A stretch of 64,000 bases of DNA from Odobenus rosmarus divergens (Eukaryota; Chordata; Mammalia; Carnivora; Odobenidae): the NCBI RefSeq assembly GCF_000321225.1, contig NW_004451010.1, positions 1,777,129-1,841,128 on the forward strand. The letters run 5' to 3'. Made by a program: the position numbers and the translations under genes. Under the pieces are notes generated by a model that saw nothing but the letters and a program-made list of their open reading frames with translations, made no database searches and had not been told where the DNA came from. Below, in pieces: positions 58,911 to 64,000 of the stretch (positions are counted from its first letter, which is position 1; every line of letters begins with the position of its first letter).

Positions 58911-59639
58911 AGCAGCTACTTATCTTATCAGGCTAAGCCTGACTAGTGGTTCCCTCCTTGCCCTCCCTCTACCTCCTTTAAAGAGAAGAGGAAAGATGAT
59001 GAGAATTACATGGCAGGAGGAAGATTTGGATCACTTCCAGGGAATAATTTAAGGCAGACTCTTTCCTCCACCCAACTGCTCTTCCATGAGAATGAAGGAG
59101 CTTGAGCTTCTAGACCATGCTTGCAAAACTCCAGTGCCCTGGAAATTCATTTCTCAGGCTCCTGAGTTGGGCTCAGCACAGTAGCAAAATGATACCCTTT
59201 CCCCACTTGAAGGACTTCTGAATGAATTGCTTTAGGAGAGTCTGTTCCCTTTTGCTTCCCACTAATCCCTGTGCTAGAATGATGTCATCCCTGGGAGAAA
59301 GGGCCTGCTCCTGGGCCAAGCTCAGAGCTGGCCAGCTCCATTCTCAGGTCTTGCACAGAATCTGGAAGGCCCAAAGGACACCCCCTCCCCCCAGTCTGGG
59401 ACATCTGCCTCAGAGGAGTCTGAGTAAAAGTCCAATCTGAAAAATGCTTTTGGGCAGCTGGGAATTGGGCCAAGAGACCTTTTAGCTGAGTCCTTTCTTT
59501 GGTTAACCTTTTACAATATTATTTAAATTTAATTTTAGAAGAGAGTTATTCAACTATAATGACACAAATGGATATCACTCTATTAAAAACTAAAATAAAA
59601 TATGTTCCAGCTGATAGGCAGGCCTTCACCTTTCAACCT

Positions 59640-59930
59640 GAGCGATTTTCCCCCCACGATTTTATTATAAACATTTTCAAACATGAAGTTTTAAGAACAT
59701 ATAGTGAACACTGACATGACCACCACCCTAGACTCTACAATTAACATTTTCTATACTGCTTTATCACATGTTTATCCCTCTACTCATTCCTCTATCCAAT
59801 TGTCAATCCATATTTTGATGCATTTCAAAGTAAGTTATATAAATCAGTGTATTCCCCTTAACACTTCAGTTCACATACTAATTGCTTAATGTTTTTTTTT
59901 TACTTTAAATTTTTTAATTGCTTAATGTTT
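59640..59930 (-). mobile_element. Old L1-type 3' relic, antisense
   Basis: 'attttattataaacattttc', 'acatgaccaccaccctagac', 'cttcagttcacatactaatt'. It ends in an exact pair of 'taattgcttaatgtttttt' about 38 bp apart. Confidence 0.5.
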
Positions 59931-60955
59931 TTTTATAATTCCTTTTTTTTTGAGGTAAAATGTAGAGGCTATGTAGCACACAGATCTGTAACAACTGTAT
60001 ATGCCTGTGCATCTGCAGTGCATCTACCGGAAGCAGATACATGTAGCCCAAACCCTCATCAAGACAGAGGATGTTCCTTCATGCTGCTTTCCAGCCATTC
60101 TCCACTCCCACCTATCCAGAGGCAACCACTGTTTTACTTCTTGCTACCAATGATGCATTCTCCTGTTCTCAACCTTCACCTAGATGAAATTGCTATGGTC
60201 TGAGTGTTTGTGTCTCCCCAAAATTCATATGTTGAAATGTAATCTCCAGGGGGTATTAGAGGTAATTTGTAATGGTGTTAGGAGGTAGGGCCCTTGGGAG
60301 GTGATTACATGGATTAGTGCCCTTACAAAAGGAGCCCCAGCTCTCTCATCCCTTCCTCCACGTGAGGACACAGCAAAAAGACAGCTGTCTAGGAGGCAGG
60401 CCCTCCCCAAACACCCAGTCCGCAGTCTCATTAGTCTTGGAATCCCCAGCCTCTGAAACTGTGAGAAATAAACGTTTGTTGTTCATAAGCCACCCAGTTT
60501 ATAGTATTTTTGTTATAGCAGCCCAAACAGACCAAGATAGGAAATGTTCAATAAGAACTCCTGTGTAAGGGTTCTCTTACTCAGTATGATACTTTGAGAT
60601 TCATCCAAACTTCTTAACACATTACTAGTTTGTTCCTTTGTATTACTGGGTGGTATTCCACTGTGTGACTATACCACATTCTCCCAGTGATGGACACTTA
60701 GGCTTCCAGTTTTAGACTATTATGAATAAAGCCACTAAGAATGATTTTGTACAGATCTTTTATGGACATATGTTTTCATTTCCCTTGGGTAAATACTCAG
60801 GAATGAAACTGCTGGATCATGGCGTAGATGTATGAGTATTTTACATCCCCACTAACAATACAGGAGGATGTGTTTGTTCTACATCTTCATGAACATTTAA
60901 ATTTATCAATCTTTCTAATTTTAGCTATTCTGGTGGGTGTGAAGTGATTTAAGCT
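59931..60955 (-). mobile_element. L1 relic, antisense, split by an LTR
   Basis: 'tttgaggtaaaatgtagagg' on the left and 'tttgttcctttgtattactg', 'gatggacacttaggcttcc', 'tgctggatcatggcgtagat', 'tattctggtgggtgtgaag' on the right are standard antisense L1 blocks. The order is continuous once 60191-60540 is removed. Confidence 0.8.
60191..60540 (+). mobile_element. MaLR solo LTR (MST/MLT1-like) with 5-bp target duplication
   Basis: Starts 'tgctatggtctgagtgtttg', includes 'aattcatatgttgaaatgta', 'gtgagaaataaacgtttgtt' (poly(A) signal) and ends 'agcccaaacagaccaagata'. Flanked by 'gaaat' at 60186-60190 and 60541-60545, the 5-bp size typical of MaLR elements. Confidence 0.88.
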
Positions 60956-61479
60956 GCTATTTCAGCAAATTTTCCAAATTAACAACAGCAACAACTATAT
61001 ATGTGTGTATATATATGGGGGGGAAGGAGAGAGAGAGAGAGAGAGAGAATCAGGTTTGAAGAAAATATTGAAGGAGATTTAGAGATTGAGATATATATAT
61101 ATAAAGTTTCCCTAGCCAAACCCAGCTTAAGAGCATAAGAGATAGCTAAATGGATATGGAAGAAGCATCCAGACACATTCTTCAATTTATAATTCTAACA
61201 ATTATATTACAATACTGGAAAAGTAAATGTAATGCTTAGAAAACTGCAGCCTTCACTGATAGGGAGATAGGATCTCTGTTTCCCTACAGAGCTGGTCTGG
61301 TGAGGACCACAACATGCCTCCTCAATGTGCTTCCTCATGGTCAAAGCCCCTTGGGCACCATCCTTACAGAGCTGGCCCAGCCTAAAAATGGAAGTATCAC
61401 CCTGACAATGGAGAGGGACCCCCTATTCCCTCCTTTCAATACCAACCCTGGACCTGAGGGAAGGGAATTAACACTTTGA

Positions 61480-61690
61480 GGGGTATCAACACTGTGCCAA
61501 GACCTACCCTAGGCACTGTGCAAAGTTCCTTAATTCTCACACCACCACCCTATTGAGTTGGGCATTGATAGCCTCATGTTGTGGATGTGAAAGCAACACT
61601 CAGAGAGAGACAGTAACTTGCCCAGGGTCATACAGAGTTAGAAGAACCAGGATTTGACTCTAAATCTGTACTCTTTCCACTCTACCTTGC
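61480..61690 (-). mobile_element. MIR relic, antisense
   Basis: 'taggcactgtgcaaagttc', 'ctcacaccaccaccctattg', 'aacttgcccagggtcatac', 'aggatttgactctaaatctg'. Confidence 0.8.
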
Positions 61691-62140
61691 TAAGCATCTG
61701 GAACACAAATTGGAGGGGGCTTCCTAGCTCGGTTGGTGCTGGGGCCAGTAGTGGATGGTGCTGCATGTCTCTAGTCAGATCTGCCCCTCATTTCCCTTTC
61801 TTCTCGGTTTCTGCTTTCCAGTGTGTCTGTGGTGAGGGTAGGGCTGTCCCATCTTTCAGAAGATGCAGATGTAAATGAGTGTTAGCCCTCCTTCCTGCAG
61901 CTGTCACTGTGTCTCAGGGCTTGGGTTCCCCTCTCTCAGGAAGGAGCCATTAGCTCGTCACTTTTCTTCTCTCCTTTCCCACCCCCTTCAGTGCTCTGGT
62001 ATGATCGGTGTTTGATGTGGAGGACATGCAGAGCCTCACAGATCCCTCCCTGCTCTCCGGTCCTCCTCCTCCTCACTCCCTCTGCTCACTGTGAGGAAGA
62101 GGTAACTGTGTTCATCATGGGTTTCTCTAGACAGACTTAC

Positions 62141-62252
62141 CTGCTCCTGAAAAGCACTAGCTTGCTCCTCAAATCCTGCTGTTCGAAAATAGTTGACGAC
62201 ATCCATCACGGCCCAGTCTGCAGGATCCGGCGGCCTCCCATTCTCCATGGAA
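62141..62252 (-). CDS. SAMD13: SAMD13 internal exon (N-terminal half of SAM domain)
   Basis: On the - strand the acceptor 'gggtttgtgttttgcag' precedes TTCCATGGAG; the donor is GAGCAG|GTAAGT. The exon is 112 nt: one base completing a codon, then 37 codons ([16 protein letters not shown]... to ...FQEQ). Phase 0 at the 3' end joins it to 46144-46287 as [27 protein letters not shown] is the first half of a SAM domain and matches remembered human SAMD13. Known SAMD13 has residues upstream of MENG; the single leading base shows an upstream exon, which was not found and probably lies right of the window. The ATG at 62248 could also start a short 83-residue form. Confidence 0.95.
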
Positions 62253-64000
62253 CTGCAAAACACAAACCCAGACACTTGGCATGGCAGAGAGGGCAAGAGT
62301 GTGTGGCCTGGCTCACTACTCAGTCTCTTAGGGGCAGGCCCTGGTAAGCTTGCTAGAACCACCGTCCTCTCTTCCCTCAAAGGCCCAGATCCCAGTTTAC
62401 CTCTCAGGAACATAATCATTCTTATGTTTCTTGGGTTCAGGACATAATTACTCTTACTGGCTCAGTCATTGTTTTCCTAATAAACCATTAGACCCTTCCT
62501 ATGAAGTGCTTCCTCATGAATTGGTTTTTAATCCAGAGATATTAGGAGTGGTTCCATGATTTCTGGCAACTCACAGGATGATACTCATACTCCTGAATTA
62601 AGAACACCAGGCCCTGTACAATATGGCCCCCATGTACCTGTCTTTTGCCATCTCCTACCACCTTGCCCATTCCCATCCCCACACATTCTCTCTACAGCTG
62701 TGAAATTGCAGAGCTAAAGCCATTCCCCCAAATGCTGTGCCCTTTCACAGTTCTGGGCCTTTGCACGTGCTCTTCCAGCCACTTACAATGCCCCCTCGTC
62801 TGTCTCTACTTGACACAATCCACCAGCCTACCTACTTCATCCTAGTTCCCATGCCATCTCCTCTGTGAGGCATTTTCTGGCCCCACCAGAGAACTGTTTT
62901 AGTTATAAACTCCTCTGCATTTGAGAACTCCATTCAAACTCCCATTGCAGCATTTTCCACACTGGATTATACTCTCTACTTATTGGACAGTCTTTCCCAT
63001 CAGAGTGGGAGGTGTGGGTTAGGGATACACATCTGGGCCTGAACCATTTTATTATTCTTAGTGTCAAGCATATACTTAGGAACTCAACCAATATTCACAT
63101 GACTAGATGATGATCAAGCATCTGAGAACTTCTATGGGTAATGTGTCTCACTGGATTTAGAAAGGAGGGATAGGAAAATAGAGAAAGAATGGCAAGGACC
63201 TGCCATTACTGCGACTTTGCCTCATTTCTCTTTCAGGAGTATTTGTCTGGATTTCTCTACACCTCATCCAAAGTGATTCTTCCAGAGTGTACATCTAATC
63301 ACATTGCTCCCCTGCTTAAAATCCATCAGAAGCTTTCCATTGCCGTTAAGATGAATTCCAAATAGCTTAACTTGGCTTGGGAAATCCTTCAGAACAAAGC
63401 TCCTGCCAGCTCTCCTGCTAGGAATACACTAATGAGCAAACAGACATGGTCCTTACTCTTGTGGACCTACAGTCCTGTGGGGATAGACAATGATCAGTAA
63501 TCATACAACTAAATGCACAGCTGCACATTGTGGTAAGTGCTATGAAGGAGAGGTACATTGTACTATGGCAGTTTAAGGGGCTAGGGGATGCATTCCTGTG
63601 GAAGTTTATCTTGGGGTAAGGTCTAGAAAGCAGCCAGAAGTTAACCGTATGAAATCAGGTGAAGATTATTCCAGGCTCTTGGCAGGAATATATACAGTCA
63701 AGGGAGGCATGCCCGTCTTGGAGGACACACTGAAGATTCTGGATTTTTGTCTATGAGCAATGAAGCTTGCTAAATGGTCTTATGTAAAGGGGGTGACCTG
63801 ATCAGATTTGCATTTTGAAAAAGAGAACTGGAGATGAGCCAGAGGGGAAGAAGGGGTACCAGTGAGAGGTGGCCTTCTCCAGTCATCCACACACGAGATC
63901 ACGGTGATCCAGACTAGAGTGGTGACTATGGACAGGGGGAGGAAGTGTGTGGATTTAAAGGATTTTTAACCAAGAAAATCAGCATGACTTAGTGGTGGAC
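62253..64000. other. SAMD13 intron, 5' side
   Basis: Two L2-like segments are recognisable on the + strand: about 62575-63100 ('tgtacaatatggcccccat', 'ctgggcctttgcacgtgctc', 'tcctctgtgaggcattttc') and 63230-63420 ('cttccagagtgtacatctaa', 'cttaaaatccatcagaagc'). An L2-like antisense stretch follows to the window end. No SAMD13 upstream exon was found. Confidence 0.6.

Larger units (their letters stand above)
51144..62140. other. SAMD13 intron between exon at 62.1 kb and the DnaJ exon
   Basis: Repeat-rich: a MaLR-like copy at 52.1 kb, L1 antisense at 53.2 kb, L2 at 53.9-55.2 kb, SINEs at 55.7 and 56.1 kb, a MaLR LTR at 58.2 kb, L1 with an inserted LTR at 59.9-61.0 kb and a MIR at 61.5 kb. The stretch 51.15-52.0 kb upstream of the DnaJ ATG has no repeat that I recognise and is where a promoter would lie; it includes an inverted CCAAT at 51443-51447. 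The stretch 56.4-58.1 kb is also unassigned. Confidence 0.7.

Noticed and set aside
62253..64000. Upstream SAMD13 exon
   Set aside because: No matching coding block with a donor of the right phase was seen; frames here are L2-derived.

Overview
This is vertebrate (mammalian) nuclear DNA: long non-coding stretches, short exons with GT/AG borders, and dense interspersed repeats. At least ten tRNA-Lys-derived SINEs have the CAN-SINE head GGCGCCTGGGTGGCTCAG and a CT-rich body, which points to a carnivore. Their wording (CATGATCCCAGGGTCCTGGG, then GGGAGCCTGCTTCTCCC) fits an arctoid caniform (bear, seal, mustelid or panda group) better than dog or cat. This placement is from remembered consensus sequences, not an alignment.

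Two genes are supported, facing each other. On the + strand, 9224-29347 holds exons 2-8 of urate oxidase (UOX): 294 of about 304 codons, in frame, with intact active-site residues and a C-terminal peroxisomal SKL. Exon 1 (about 10 codons) was not found and probably lies left of the window. On the - strand, from the right edge down to about 45.14 kb, lies SAMD13: one internal exon at 62141-62252, the last coding exon at 46144-46287, and a 3' UTR with a good poly(A) site. The first SAMD13 exon should lie right of the window. About 15 kb of repeat-rich intergenic DNA separates the two 3' ends.

The most interesting object is an intact DnaJ-type (DNAJB6/B8-like) coding exon at 50502-51143, - strand, inside the SAMD13 intron. 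It starts with its own ATG, keeps the HPD motif, and ends at a strong phase-0 splice donor. The SAMD13 last exon has a phase-0 acceptor downstream, so the J exon can splice in frame to it and give a predicted 261-residue J-domain/half-SAM protein from an alternative first exon.

UOX shows two oddities. The codon split across the exon 5/6 junction reads Cys where Trp (residue 211) is expected. Intron 3 is 99 nt, free of in-frame stops, and follows a weak donor, so its retention would insert 33 residues in frame.

The rest is repeats. Between the genes lies an ancient ERVL-type element (about 34.0-38.8 kb), broken by SINEs, a hAT relic and a solo LTR. MaLR LTRs, L1, L2 and MIR relics, microsatellites and a perfect 65-bp tandem duplication fill the remainder. 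No RNA gene or CRISPR array was recognised.
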